Virus record (IMG/VR): IMGVR_UViG_3300008050_000025
Location: 1-64,000 of that record
Strand: one strand, 5' to 3'
Source: a virus
DNA: 64,000 bases
Shown here: piece by piece, positions 1 to 7,109 of the stretch
How positions within the stretch are numbered: position 1 is the first letter of the stretch
Layout: each line of letters begins with the position of its first letter
Program-made: the position numbers and the translations under genes
The notes under the pieces: generated by a model
The model's input: only the letters and a program-made list of their open reading frames with translations
Told to the model about the DNA's origin: nothing
The model's database searches: none

Positions 1-40
1 ATTTAAGACAAGATTCTCGTTAATCGTCAATTATGACACA

Positions 41-76
41 AAAATAAGCTCCTGTAGTGATACAGGAGCTTATTTT
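41..76 (-). terminator. rho-independent terminator
   Basis: A 16-bp perfect stem (41-56 with 61-76) closes a GTGA tetraloop. On the minus strand the stem ends in a T-rich stretch. It closes the leftward transcript that ends with the gene at 98-298. The T/A-rich flanks on both sides mean it could work in both directions. Confidence 0.85.
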
Positions 77-97
77 TATTTGATAGTTAAGATGTTT

Positions 98-298
98 TCA
101 CACAGCTTGATAACGTGTACGAGACAATGGTGGAGTAGATTTGACTTTTCGCAGAAGCGTATTAGCTGACACACCTTTAGGAAGGTAGAAGAACGCTTGG
201 CAAGCCTCTAGTACATCTTCTGATTTAACAGGATGAGCTAAACTCTTGTGCCATACGTTGTTACGGTCTTTGTGAAAGTAGATTGTAATGCGTTTCAT
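98..298 (-). CDS. hypothetical protein, 66 aa
   Basis: Not recognised. A small basic protein starting MKRITIYFHKDRNNVWHKSL. It is the last gene of a leftward run and ends 22 bp before a strong terminator stem, which supports it being real. No Shine-Dalgarno sequence is evident before the ATG. The 138 bp upstream hold no long reading frame but carry a 16-bp perfect palindrome, so the gene may have its own regulated promoter. Confidence 0.6.
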   Translation of the reverse strand: MKRITIYFHKDRNNVWHKSLAHPVKSEDVLEACQAFFYLPKGVSANTLLRKVKSTPPLSRTRYQAV

Positions 299-362
299 TT
301 GTGTGATTAGGTCTTATGGGTTTAATGGTTTCGTTAATTTTGGCATTGAAGAAACTGCTATC

Positions 363-378
363 AATGTGATATCACATT
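363..378. promoter_or_regulatory. 16-bp perfect palindrome, possible operator
   Basis: AATGTGATATCACATT is fully self-complementary and lies in the 138-bp gap between the genes at 98-298 and 437-718. It contains TGTGA and TCACA half-sites with no CRP-like 6-bp spacer, so it is not a standard CRP site. Binding by a repressor or activator is an inference. Confidence 0.4.
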
Positions 379-436
379 TAATCTTTCTAATTCCTTCAAC
401 TTTTCCTACCCCCTCACAGGGTATTCTATCATCTTT

Positions 437-718
437 CTATTCTTTGATATCAGTTAGCATTTGCCATTCCATATCATTTTCTTCTACTTCTTTCCTCTTT
501 TGAGTCCAAACCCTCTGGGTATTGTCCTCATATGTTACTGTGACAAACTTAGGACTAAGTGTAACTTGTGATTGTACTGGACAGTGTTTTGTATGTTCTT
601 CTAGCTCTGCTTTACATAACGTGTACTTATTGTTTGATACTAGGAACATGGTGAAGAAGAGTATTGCACCTATTAGGGATAGCACTAATGCTGGTAAGTA
701 TGATGGCTCTCTGCTCAT
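437..718 (-). CDS. small membrane protein, 93 aa
   Basis: Not recognised. Residues about 7-27 form one hydrophobic membrane segment (LVLSLIGAILFFTMFLV) after a short N-terminus. The remainder is polar and charged. The start ATG has GGGAG about 7 nt upstream and overlaps the stop of the neighbouring 715-1053 gene as ATGA, so the two are probably translationally coupled. Confidence 0.65.
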   Translation of the reverse strand: MSREPSYLPALVLSLIGAILFFTMFLVSNNKYTLCKAELEEHTKHCPVQSQVTLSPKFVTVTYEDNTQRVWTQKRKEVEENDMEWQMLTDIKE

Positions 719-1053
719 TGCTGTACTCCCAAACTATTATTTTGTGGTTCGTAGGTATACAGGCAGTAGACCTTATCTCCACTTAGTTTGATTTCAAATA
801 CGAAGCCGTCAATGCTCTCAATCTCTCTTTCGCCGCTCCTAAACAGTTTCAGAGCTTTGCGCATGATGTCCTTATCTTTTTGGATGTCTGAGTTTGGTTG
901 GGCGTAATAACCACCACATCCGCAGCGGCAACACTTCCCTTTTCCGTAATAAATCTGTTCGATTTCGCTTTCGTCAAACTCTACGTATTTTTTCTCAAGA
1001 GTATTATGCGGGGTATGTTTAAGTGCTAACTTCATTAGTTTTACTTGGCCCAT
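715..1053 (-). CDS. hypothetical protein, 112 aa, Cys-rich patch
   Basis: Not recognised. The middle has a cysteine cluster (KCCRCGCGGYY, residues about 41-51) that could bind metal. It overlaps its upstream neighbour by 13 bp and the downstream one by 4 bp, as expected in a compact phage operon. A second in-frame ATG at codon 7, just after the upstream stop, is an alternative start. Confidence 0.6.
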   Translation of the reverse strand: MGQVKLMKLALKHTPHNTLEKKYVEFDESEIEQIYYGKGKCCRCGCGGYYAQPNSDIQKDKDIMRKALKLFRSGEREIESIDGFVFEIKLSGDKVYCLYTYEPQNNSLGVQQ

Positions 1054-1289
1054 GGGCCTTTTTCGGTTGGTTTGTGTTGTGCGTTATACTTTTCTACAAG
1101 CTCCAATGCTTCTTCCATGGCTGCATTAAAATGTGCAGTGCGGTATTCTTGTGGAGTATCCTCATCTGCCTGATACATCACTTCCTTTAGTGCAGCGATT
1201 AGTTTATCTTTCTGAGCAGAGATATCGAGTTTCTCCTCAATCCTTGCCAGTGATTGTGATACAGACGTTTCAAATGCTAAGTTTTTCAT
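1041..1289 (-). CDS. hypothetical protein, 82 aa
   Basis: Not recognised. A helical charged protein starting MKNLAFETSVSQSLARIEEK, with no membrane segment. It has a good ribosome-binding site (AAGGAG, 8 nt before ATG), which lies just after the stop of the 56-codon gene at 1302-1472. It belongs to the same leftward operon. Confidence 0.65.
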   Translation of the reverse strand: MKNLAFETSVSQSLARIEEKLDISAQKDKLIAALKEVMYQADEDTPQEYRTAHFNAAMEEALELVEKYNAQHKPTEKGPWAK

Positions 1290-1301
1290 TAAGTTATCTC
1301 C

Positions 1302-1472
1302 TTAAAACAGGTCTAAGACTTCGTTTTGGGTTTCCAACTGCTTAACATATCCTTCTAGGATATTCCAAGCCTGTTTTCGTGTCCATTGATTGGGGTTATC
1401 TGTTTTGATTGTATGGGGTTGTTGTAGCAGGTACAGAGCATCCTCGTAGTCTTGTTTGGTGAATCTAGCCAT
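1302..1472 (-). CDS. small hypothetical protein, 56 aa
   Basis: A complete short frame beginning MARFTKQDYEDALYLLQQ and ending EVLDLF. The ATG overlaps the upstream stop as TAATG, and the stop sits just before the next gene's AAGGAG site, so it fills the gap between two genes exactly. Its first 10 codons recur at 1756-1797 as an abortive copy. The family is not recognised. Confidence 0.65.
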   Translation of the reverse strand: MARFTKQDYEDALYLLQQPHTIKTDNPNQWTRKQAWNILEGYVKQLETQNEVLDLF

Positions 1473-1759
1473 TAGTTCTCAATCTCCTTAAACTTCTGTT
1501 TCACGTCATGGATTGTTACATCCATCACAGTATAAAACAAGATATTACATTCGTCTTCCCTGTAATCTTTAGTACAAGCTACCCATTCTTTCTTGGTTAA
1601 ATAATTCTTATCATCCATGTGAAAGCAACTATTCCAACCTTCCCTAGTGGTAACAGATACGATAGATTTAGAACGTGAACAAAGGATTTTCCTAAGATGC
1701 ACTGCATTTGGATGGTCTTTGATTAGCTCAAGGGCTTCATTTATTTGTTGTGGTGTCAC
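1472..1759 (-). CDS. hypothetical protein, 95 aa, GTG start
   Basis: Not recognised. The start is GTG, preceded by GAGGAAGGAAA. The N-terminus MTPQQINEA is nearly the same as that of the next upstream gene at 1790-2014 (MTPQQTNET), and the leader sequence is shared too. The two gene starts are therefore duplicates, with the downstream parts diverged or replaced. Confidence 0.6.
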   Translation of the reverse strand: MTPQQINEALELIKDHPNAVHLRKILCSRSKSIVSVTTREGWNSCFHMDDKNYLTKKEWVACTKDYREDECNILFYTVMDVTIHDVKQKFKEIEN

Positions 1760-1797
1760 TTTCCTTCCTCATAATCTTGTTTGGTGAATCTAGCCAT
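1756..1797 (-). pseudogene. 13-codon remnant of the MARFTKQDYE gene
   Basis: ATG GCT AGA TTC ACC AAA CAA GAT TAT GAG followed by three codons and TGA. It matches the first 10 codons of the 56-aa gene at 1302-1472 and then runs into the leader of the 95-aa gene. It is best explained as a truncated tandem copy. Whether it is translated is unknown. Confidence 0.55.
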
Positions 1798-2014
1798 TGT
1801 ATTTGGCCGTTTTCTCAAAATCAGAAATATATGCAACACCTACTCCTTCAATTTGTTCAAGTTTACTACCGAAACCAAGATTATGTTGTAGGTCTGTACA
1901 GTTTTTCTGGTCTGGGTCATCGGATTCTACTAAGTAGAATACCTTAAAGATGTGAACATATTTCTTCTTATCGGATTCCCCATCGGGTGTTTCATTTGTT
2001 TGTTGTGGTGTCAT
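1790..2014 (-). CDS. hypothetical protein, 74 aa
   Basis: Not recognised. Starts MTPQQTNETPDGESDKKKYV after GGAGGAAGGAAA, a strong ribosome-binding site. Its stop overlaps the start of the 13-codon remnant (ATGGCTAG). It shares its leader and first codons with the 95-aa gene downstream, but the rest differs. Confidence 0.6.
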   Translation of the reverse strand: MTPQQTNETPDGESDKKKYVHIFKVFYLVESDDPDQKNCTDLQHNLGFGSKLEQIEGVGVAYISDFEKTAKYNG

Positions 2015-2198
2015 TTTCCTTCCTCCAAGTACAAGTATTGATGATAACCTCTTCCATTGTCTCTTCCTCCAGAGTTGAAATGTCCTTTAAGTTTTTGTGG
2101 TTCCTATTACTTTGGCAATAGGAACAGCTACCATGGTTTCTACAGCTTTTATCATATGCTCTAGATTGACGGTACTTTTGTTTACGGGTACGGCTCAT
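1992..2198 (-). CDS. small basic Cys/His protein, 68 aa
   Basis: Not recognised. The N-terminal half is strongly basic and has closely spaced cysteines and histidines (SCRNHGSCSYCQSNRNH, residues about 18-34), which could form a small zinc site. It overlaps the 1790-2014 gene by 23 bp and starts right after the stop of the 2199-2696 gene. Confidence 0.6.
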   Translation of the reverse strand: MSRTRKQKYRQSRAYDKSCRNHGSCSYCQSNRNHKNLKDISTLEEETMEEVIINTCTWRKENDTTTNK

Positions 2199-2696
2199 TT
2201 AATCAAGGGGGTGGACAGTTTCACATAGGGTACAGAAAGTGCCGCTAGGCATATCATAGCCAGAAATATTGTCTAAACATTCCACCCATTGTTGTAGCTC
2301 CTTATCGGATATGTCCATTTGCTCCGCGATTTCATCGCCAATCATTGCGAGTCCTAACCGCGCCACTTCAAGTAGGTCTGATAGTTGTAAAAGTTTGGGA
2401 GTCTCAGCTATCACTAGTTCAGCTTTGTACTTTGTTAGTAGCTCGCCAAGCTCTTTCTTAAACTCTTCCAGGGGAAGGTTAATCCCTACTAACTTTAAGC
2501 CTTGTTTAATAGCTACGGGGATATGCTCAGAGTACTTATATGCCTCAAAGTTATTATCTTCTGCTACTTTCTTTCCGTCCTTAAAAACTATAAGGATGCA
2601 GATAGAACCGTTAGGATTATCAGGAACTAGCCTAATATCGTAACCATGAGCGTGAAACCCTTTAAGGGAATAGATATCGTGGTCGTACTGTTTCAT
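2199..2696 (-). CDS. hypothetical protein, 165 aa
   Basis: Not recognised. A soluble acidic protein with a C-terminal CTLCETVH motif that resembles half of a zinc site. I chose the ATG at 2696, which overlaps the previous stop as TGATG, over an in-frame TTG one codon earlier. Confidence 0.65.
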   Translation of the reverse strand: MKQYDHDIYSLKGFHAHGYDIRLVPDNPNGSICILIVFKDGKKVAEDNNFEAYKYSEHIPVAIKQGLKLVGINLPLEEFKKELGELLTKYKAELVIAETPKLLQLSDLLEVARLGLAMIGDEIAEQMDISDKELQQWVECLDNISGYDMPSGTFCTLCETVHPLD

Positions 2697-3148
2697 CAAT
2701 CTTCCCTCTCAATTTTAATTTGTGCACCTGCTGGAATATGGGAATACTCTAAGTATTCGCAATCAGAGTGCATAGCCTTATCAATGGCCTCTTCCTCATT
2801 CTCAGCGGTAACGGTGCGGTGAGAATAGTGTAACTCAGGAACTAATACTTTGTACGTGTATTCCTTTACAGGCTCATCCTTTTCACCGCTCATAGCTTTT
2901 GCCAAGTGCTTGAGATTATTGGCAGCTACATTTTCTGCAAACCGCTTCGCATCAAGCAATGCCCTAAACTTTTCTTCGGGAATCAAATTGTAACCTTCCC
3001 TAGAGAAAACTATGTGGCCAACATGGTTATGCACTTGTAGAGTATGCTGATTATTCGCAGCATGATATACCAAATAGGCGCGATAAGGTGGAATAGAGTA
3101 ACCTTCGCTTGTGTAAAGGTCGGCGGCTTCTTGTTTTTTGCTGTTCAT
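2696..3148 (-). CDS. hypothetical protein, 150 aa
   Basis: Not recognised. Starts MNSKKQEAADLYTSEGYSIP. The second half carries a stretch (VTAENEEEAIDKAMHSDCEY) typical of small alpha/beta phage proteins. The ATG at 3148 has GAGG about 10 nt upstream and lies just after the Gp88 gene's stop. An upstream TTG is less likely. Confidence 0.6.
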   Translation of the reverse strand: MNSKKQEAADLYTSEGYSIPPYRAYLVYHAANNQHTLQVHNHVGHIVFSREGYNLIPEEKFRALLDAKRFAENVAANNLKHLAKAMSGEKDEPVKEYTYKVLVPELHYSHRTVTAENEEEAIDKAMHSDCEYLEYSHIPAGAQIKIERED

Positions 3149-3152
3149 TATT

Positions 3153-3911
3153 TTAAACCTCAAAGTTTTTCTTGATTTTGCTTTTCATCACTACGCCATG
3201 CGCAGGGTACAAAACATTTTCTACCTTACGATTCCAGCAAGCGCGGCATTGACCACACTTACCAGCCCTATTGTAAGAACGACAAACTACAATACCCTTT
3301 TGGGCTTTCACAGTATCAACATTCTCTACAACAAAAGAGTATTGTCCCCAGCCTAAAGTATCAACATCATCAGCACTATCAGCAGTGATAACTTGCCCAG
3401 TAGACCGACGAACAACTACGTTATCCAAATTCTCTAAACTCTCTAGAGCTTCTGCAATCTCAGCAACTTTCCAAGCGAGAGTTGGAATCCAGAATTTAGT
3501 ATCAGGACAACGCTTGCATACTTCCAAGATTTTCTCTGCCAACTCTACACAATAAACATCACCACTATCGAAAAAGCGGAAATACCTTTCGTGCTTAAGA
3601 GTTGCTACCATCTTGGATACCCAATCAGGCTTTTGCCAATCCTGCATATTGTGTTCCCTAACTGCTTTCACATTCTTGTAAAGATAGTTTCCAGTAGTGG
3701 CGTAACATCCTTGGCAGGAAGGGACAAGTTTAGCGTCAGAATCAAAGGCGTTTTGCCAATCTTGCAACTTCCCGCTATAGTTTTCGTAAGACTCGGAAGA
3801 GCCTGGACAAGTAAGCAAAGCGGGAAGCGACCAAGATAAACAAGGCATTTTAGAAGCCTTACTAAACTTAGGACTTGCGTTTTCTAGTTGTGTGGGTGAC
3901 GGCATGGACAC
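3153..3911 (-). CDS. Gp88-like protein (mycobacteriophage gene-88 family)
   Basis: Layout and motifs match the Gp88 family: an early cysteine pair (SCQGCYATTGNYLY), a central RFFDSGDVYCVELAEKIL segment, an FWIPTLAWK strand, and a C-terminal cluster CRSYNRAGKCGQCRACW. The cysteine clusters suggest metal or iron-sulphur binding, but the biochemical role of the family is not known to me. The start is a GTG with AAAGG 8 nt upstream; an ATG two codons later is possible. It is the promoter-proximal gene of the leftward run that ends at the 41-76 terminator. Confidence 0.7.
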   Translation of the reverse strand: MSMPSPTQLENASPKFSKASKMPCLSWSLPALLTCPGSSESYENYSGKLQDWQNAFDSDAKLVPSCQGCYATTGNYLYKNVKAVREHNMQDWQKPDWVSKMVATLKHERYFRFFDSGDVYCVELAEKILEVCKRCPDTKFWIPTLAWKVAEIAEALESLENLDNVVVRRSTGQVITADSADDVDTLGWGQYSFVVENVDTVKAQKGIVVCRSYNRAGKCGQCRACWNRKVENVLYPAHGVVMKSKIKKNFEV

Positions 3912-4041
3912 ATTCTAAACCTTTTCCTAGATAACGCAAGAAAATTCCAAGAAATCCGAGCGGTTAAAAACTCCCCACGGTGCGCCTCTGAATCACGACA
4001 AATCACTCGTTAATTCCACTATACGATTTTTGGGATTTCTC

Positions 4042-4069
4042 TTGCTTTCCTTTCAGGATATGCTAGAAT
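4042..4069 (+). promoter_or_regulatory. sigma70-like promoter with extended -10
   Basis: TTGCTT (4042-4047), a 16-bp spacer, then TGC directly before TAGAAT (4064-4069), which is an extended -10 element. It points to the small rightward gene at 4164. A terminator-like hairpin begins only 10 nt after the -10 box. Confidence 0.65.
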
Positions 4070-4078
4070 ATTATCTGT

Positions 4079-4112
4079 CCTAGAATCATCTCAGAGATTT
4101 TAGGGCTTTTTT
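4079..4112 (+). terminator. hairpin terminator or attenuator directly after the promoter
   Basis: CCTAGAATC (4079-4087) pairs with GATTTTAGG (4096-4104) around an 8-nt loop, followed by GC and six T. It is oriented for rightward transcripts only. It sits where the transcript from the 4042 promoter would start, so it may attenuate expression of the 4164 gene or define a very short RNA. Confidence 0.6.
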
Positions 4113-4163
4113 GTGTTTATCCATAAGAAAAAGACCTTAAAGTCTCTATATTATTATGAAAAC

Positions 4164-4367
4164 ATGGTAAAACAGAAAACAAAAGAAGAAACAGTAAAAG
4201 CCGTATTGCGAGTGCTATCTCAACAATATCCTGAACTGTTTAGGGCTGATGCTATCACACAGCATAGTAATGCTTTAGTAGGCTTCCTGTTGGATGCCAT
4301 TGGTACTTGGGAGAAAGAGCAAGAGGAAATGCCAACATTGGGTGGGCCTGAACTGCTGGAAGGCTGA
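4164..4367 (+). CDS. small hypothetical protein, 67 aa
   Basis: Not recognised. Starts MVKQKTKEETVKAVLRVLSQ, a helical and acidic protein. It is the only rightward gene in the first 16 kb. The frame is open back to a GTG at 4113, but that lies against the T-tract of a terminator, so the ATG at 4164 is preferred. It is followed by a convincing terminator at 4418. Confidence 0.55.
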   Translation: MVKQKTKEETVKAVLRVLSQQYPELFRADAITQHSNALVGFLLDAIGTWEKEQEEMPTLGGPELLEG

Positions 4368-4534
4368 TTTGACTTTTCGCGTATAGGCATCCCAATTTGA
4401 CTCTTGGGATAACGACCAAGACCCGTTAGACATCTTAATTGATATCTAACGGGTCTTTTTATTTGTCTACATGGTATTATCGGATTTGACTTTCTTACGG
4501 TGGCGTTTTTTGTTTGGCCGCTTCAATTTGACTT
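4367..4534 (+). repeat. four short ATTTGACT repeats
   Basis: The octamer ATTTGACT occurs at about 4367, 4395, 4484 and 4527, all on the + strand in the noncoding stretch after the 67-aa gene. TTGACT is a good -35 hexamer, yet no matching -10 is seen 15-18 bp downstream of any copy. The function is unknown. Confidence 0.45.
4418..4460 (+). terminator. rho-independent terminator
   Basis: AAGACCCGTTAGA (4418-4430) pairs perfectly with TCTAACGGGTCTT (4445-4457) and is followed by more T. It ends the rightward 67-aa gene. The A-rich left flank could also stop leftward transcripts from the membrane-protein gene at 4591. Confidence 0.85.
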
Positions 4535-4590
4535 ATAGCATTTAAACAACTGACCAACCCTTAGTAGATTTCCACCTACCAGAAATAACG

Positions 4591-4941
4591 CTACTCGCCG
4601 TAAAACATAAAGCACACCACAATGCCAGTCCCAACCCAAAAAGGCATCCACAAGTACCAAGCTATTAACGCCCCGATAATCAAGGAAAAAGATACAATGA
4701 GACATACGATAGTCCAAAAAGTGTTAAACCCCTTTTCAACATAAAACATCTCCCCCAAGAACGTACCTATAAGCATTGGTACAATGGACATGCATAATCC
4801 TTGTACGAAATGGAAAAAGCCTAGCCATGAAGTAGTTATCGTATACAGGAGAAGCAAACATACCCAAGGTATAAAAACAAAAAATGCCCCTATACATTGT
4901 CCCCTAGAAATCCTATCAATTTCAATTTTATCATTCGACAT
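4591..4941 (-). CDS. multi-pass membrane protein, 116 aa
   Basis: Not recognised. From MSNDKIEIDRISRG onward it has about four hydrophobic segments (IGAFFVFIPWVCLLLLYTI, LCMSIVPMLIGTFLG, FWTIVCLIVSFSLIIGALIAW, WVGTGIVVCFMFY), so it lies in the inner membrane. The frame also opens at a GTG at 4998, 12 nt after an AGGAGG inside the end of the nadV gene, which would add 19 residues. The start is unresolved. It is downstream of nadV in the same operon. Confidence 0.6.
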   Translation of the reverse strand: MSNDKIEIDRISRGQCIGAFFVFIPWVCLLLLYTITTSWLGFFHFVQGLCMSIVPMLIGTFLGEMFYVEKGFNTFWTIVCLIVSFSLIIGALIAWYLWMPFWVGTGIVVCFMFYGE

Positions 4942-5001
4942 CAAAACACTTCTGTTTGGTTTCAGCCATTTTTGCCAATATCTTGTACAAAGTTGCACAA
5001 T

Positions 5002-6438
5002 CTAAGACATCCTCCTGTCCCATTCTCGGTGGCTCTCAAGCCTCGCACGGATAGCCCCAAAGGTTTGTGGGGGTTCATAAGTTAGCTCCTTACCGCTGTC
5101 GTAGACAGTTACCAGAACATCCTCTTCGTAATCAGCTAATGTGATAACGTCGGAGTAAGTTCGGTAATTATACATTCCCAAGTCTCGCACCAAGCTCAAC
5201 TTTCCTTTGAGGGAAGCCTTCATGCTTGAAGTGATTGGTTCTTTGTATACACCACGCCATACACCATTGATGCAAGCAGCGTTACATTTAACTGCAAACT
5301 TGTGTGTGTCTCGGTCAAACTTGCGAAGCAAGCCACCACCACTGCCAAAGATAATGTTATCTCCTGACCACCCATCGCTCTTCATGGCTGAGATAATATC
5401 AGACAACATATCGTAGTCAATACCATCACCTTGAAGAATCTTAATTCGGTCATTGAGAACCTTATATCCTTTTCTGTTCTCAGTAGTTCCAAACGCTTCA
5501 CCAAGGATGCGTAGACACTTGATTACAACTTCAACAGGGTCTCCTGAGTCAGGACGAATAACCAACGGGTTCTTAGCAGCCAAGACATCGGCCTTTAGCT
5601 CCTCACCCCACAAGGTTGAACATGCCTTGAAGATATCATATGAGTCACTTACACATGAATATGCAGCAATGCCTTCCATGTCCCCGAACTTATCAATCAT
5701 GTTGCGGAAAGATTCAACCTCGTTCACTCTACCCCAAGAAGTAACAGTACTGTGCTGCGATGCAGGTACAGAGAAACCAGCCATAAACTCATTGTAGAAG
5801 TAATCACCATACTGTAAAGCTTCTGAGTTATCAGTTCCCTTGAAGCTTGTTAGGTGTGCCAATCCAGCGACACCAGCTTCCTCTCGACAAGACACGCCAC
5901 GATATCCAAAGTCATGCAACATGAAGTCAATATTCTCTGGTGAGCCAGTCTTCTCTAGGAACTCTAACAACATATTCTTGCAGTAGTAAGAGTTAGTTGC
6001 TACAGTAGTTCCACACCATTGATGGCTCAAAAGAGTCTCTACCCAATCTACAACCCATGCGTGTGCTGGGTCAGTATTGGTAATAGTCATCAAGACATTT
6101 CGTTTAGGGACAAGTGAGCCTTCACGAACAGCTTTGATTCGAAGTGGAAGATTTCCACCTAAACGGTCTACGATATCTCGGAACCCAGCTTCGTTGAAGA
6201 TTTGGTCAGTGCCAAAGTGCGCAGCCCAATAGGGAATCGCACTATCAATGTCTGCGTGAGTTACCTTGGTATTCAGCAGTTCCATTACTTGAATCTGCAT
6301 AGAAAACCATACGGTGGCAGGGAATCGTCCTCCCCGTGCCACAATATGAGACTCCATATACTCTGTTCCAGGTGGCAGTTGCAGCCATTGAGATACTTTG
6401 TGTGAGTCAGTTGCTTTACACCAATTTAAAGGAATCAT
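5002..6438 (-). CDS. nadV: nicotinamide phosphoribosyltransferase
   Basis: Makes nicotinamide mononucleotide from nicotinamide and PRPP, the first step of NAD+ salvage. At 478 aa it is close to the family length of about 490. Family motifs are in order: HDFGYRG (175-181), a GTDN loop (201-204), VPASQHS with the catalytic histidine at about 229, and RPDSGDP (295-301) for the phosphoribosyl group. No NMN adenylyltransferase is visible in this window, so the host enzyme or a gene elsewhere must finish NAD+ synthesis. In phages this enzyme can restore NAD+ drained by host defence, which is the likely role beside RtcB. Assignment is confident. Confidence 0.95.
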   Translation of the reverse strand: MIPLNWCKATDSHKVSQWLQLPPGTEYMESHIVARGGRFPATVWFSMQIQVMELLNTKVTHADIDSAIPYWAAHFGTDQIFNEAGFRDIVDRLGGNLPLRIKAVREGSLVPKRNVLMTITNTDPAHAWVVDWVETLLSHQWCGTTVATNSYYCKNMLLEFLEKTGSPENIDFMLHDFGYRGVSCREEAGVAGLAHLTSFKGTDNSEALQYGDYFYNEFMAGFSVPASQHSTVTSWGRVNEVESFRNMIDKFGDMEGIAAYSCVSDSYDIFKACSTLWGEELKADVLAAKNPLVIRPDSGDPVEVVIKCLRILGEAFGTTENRKGYKVLNDRIKILQGDGIDYDMLSDIISAMKSDGWSGDNIIFGSGGGLLRKFDRDTHKFAVKCNAACINGVWRGVYKEPITSSMKASLKGKLSLVRDLGMYNYRTYSDVITLADYEEDVLVTVYDSGKELTYEPPQTFGAIRARLESHREWDRRMS

Positions 6439-6477
6439 TAATCTATTACTCCAAAGTGTTCCAAGTATTTCTCAAAA

Positions 6478-6780
6478 TTAGTCAGCGTAATTTGGAGGTA
6501 CAAGAATTCGTACATCTTCCTCTTCATCAAGAAGAGCATCAAGACGCATTTGCATCCAAGCAATTTCGTCACGTAGCCAGTACGGGTTGTTATATTTTGC
6601 AACCATATCACGACCACAGTAAAAGCAGTGGATATCATCTTGGCCTTCCAAGATATGAATCTTGTGAGCCTGTTGCTCCCATCGGTAGTACAGCGCAACC
6701 TTTGCTTCCTCATCATTAGACGGAGAAGAAGAGCATGACGCAAACAGACAGAGAGCGAAAAGTGTTAGAAGGTATTTCAT
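6478..6780 (-). CDS. predicted lipoprotein, 100 aa
   Basis: MKYLLTLFALCLFASC is a lipoprotein signal peptide with an FASC lipobox (Cys16), so the mature protein would be lipid-anchored in the cell envelope. The mature part is short, with an HCFYCGRDM patch. No family is recognised. Candidates are a superinfection-exclusion lipoprotein or an outer-membrane spanin; no partner inner-membrane spanin is evident next to it. It overlaps the 110-aa gene upstream by 4 bp. Confidence 0.7.
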   Translation of the reverse strand: MKYLLTLFALCLFASCSSSPSNDEEAKVALYYRWEQQAHKIHILEGQDDIHCFYCGRDMVAKYNNPYWLRDEIAWMQMRLDALLDEEEDVRILVPPNYAD

Positions 6781-7109
6781 TCAGAACTCCCATTAGCAAT
6801 GCGCAGAGCATTGGCAATATCTTTCACAGAGTTTTTGTTATCATTCCAAATCCTTTGAGTAACATCCCCACTAGGAGTCATCAAAGTAAAGAAGTCTGTT
6901 GCAATGTGATACGTTTGCCAACGTTTGTAAGAAGAAGATTCAGAGTTCAACTCAAACAACAGGCGCTGATGCAAAGGGGTTGTCCTTTCTTGCTCGTTCT
7001 CCAAAAAGTCTTTTGCTTCCTGTTTAGCTGCAATCATTCCTTGGAAGTCAGTGGAGTCTGCGAGTCGTTCAAAGAGTTCGCGTGGTACTTTAATGTTCGT
7101 TGATTTCAT
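6777..7109 (-). CDS. hypothetical protein, 110 aa
   Basis: Not recognised. Starts MKSTNIKVPRELFERLADST, which resembles the ribbon-helix start of small phage DNA-binding proteins (a beta strand, then PRELFERLA), but the rest shows no clear domain. Overlaps as ATGA link it to rtcB upstream and to the lipoprotein gene downstream. Confidence 0.6.
   Translation of the reverse strand: MKSTNIKVPRELFERLADSTDFQGMIAAKQEAKDFLENEQERTTPLHQRLLFELNSESSSYKRWQTYHIATDFFTLMTPSGDVTQRIWNDNKNSVKDIANALRIANGSSE

Noticed and set aside
6438-6743. 101-codon frame overlapping the lipoprotein gene
   Set aside because: The lipoprotein frame has a clear signal peptide and lipobox and coupled overlaps. The other frame does not.
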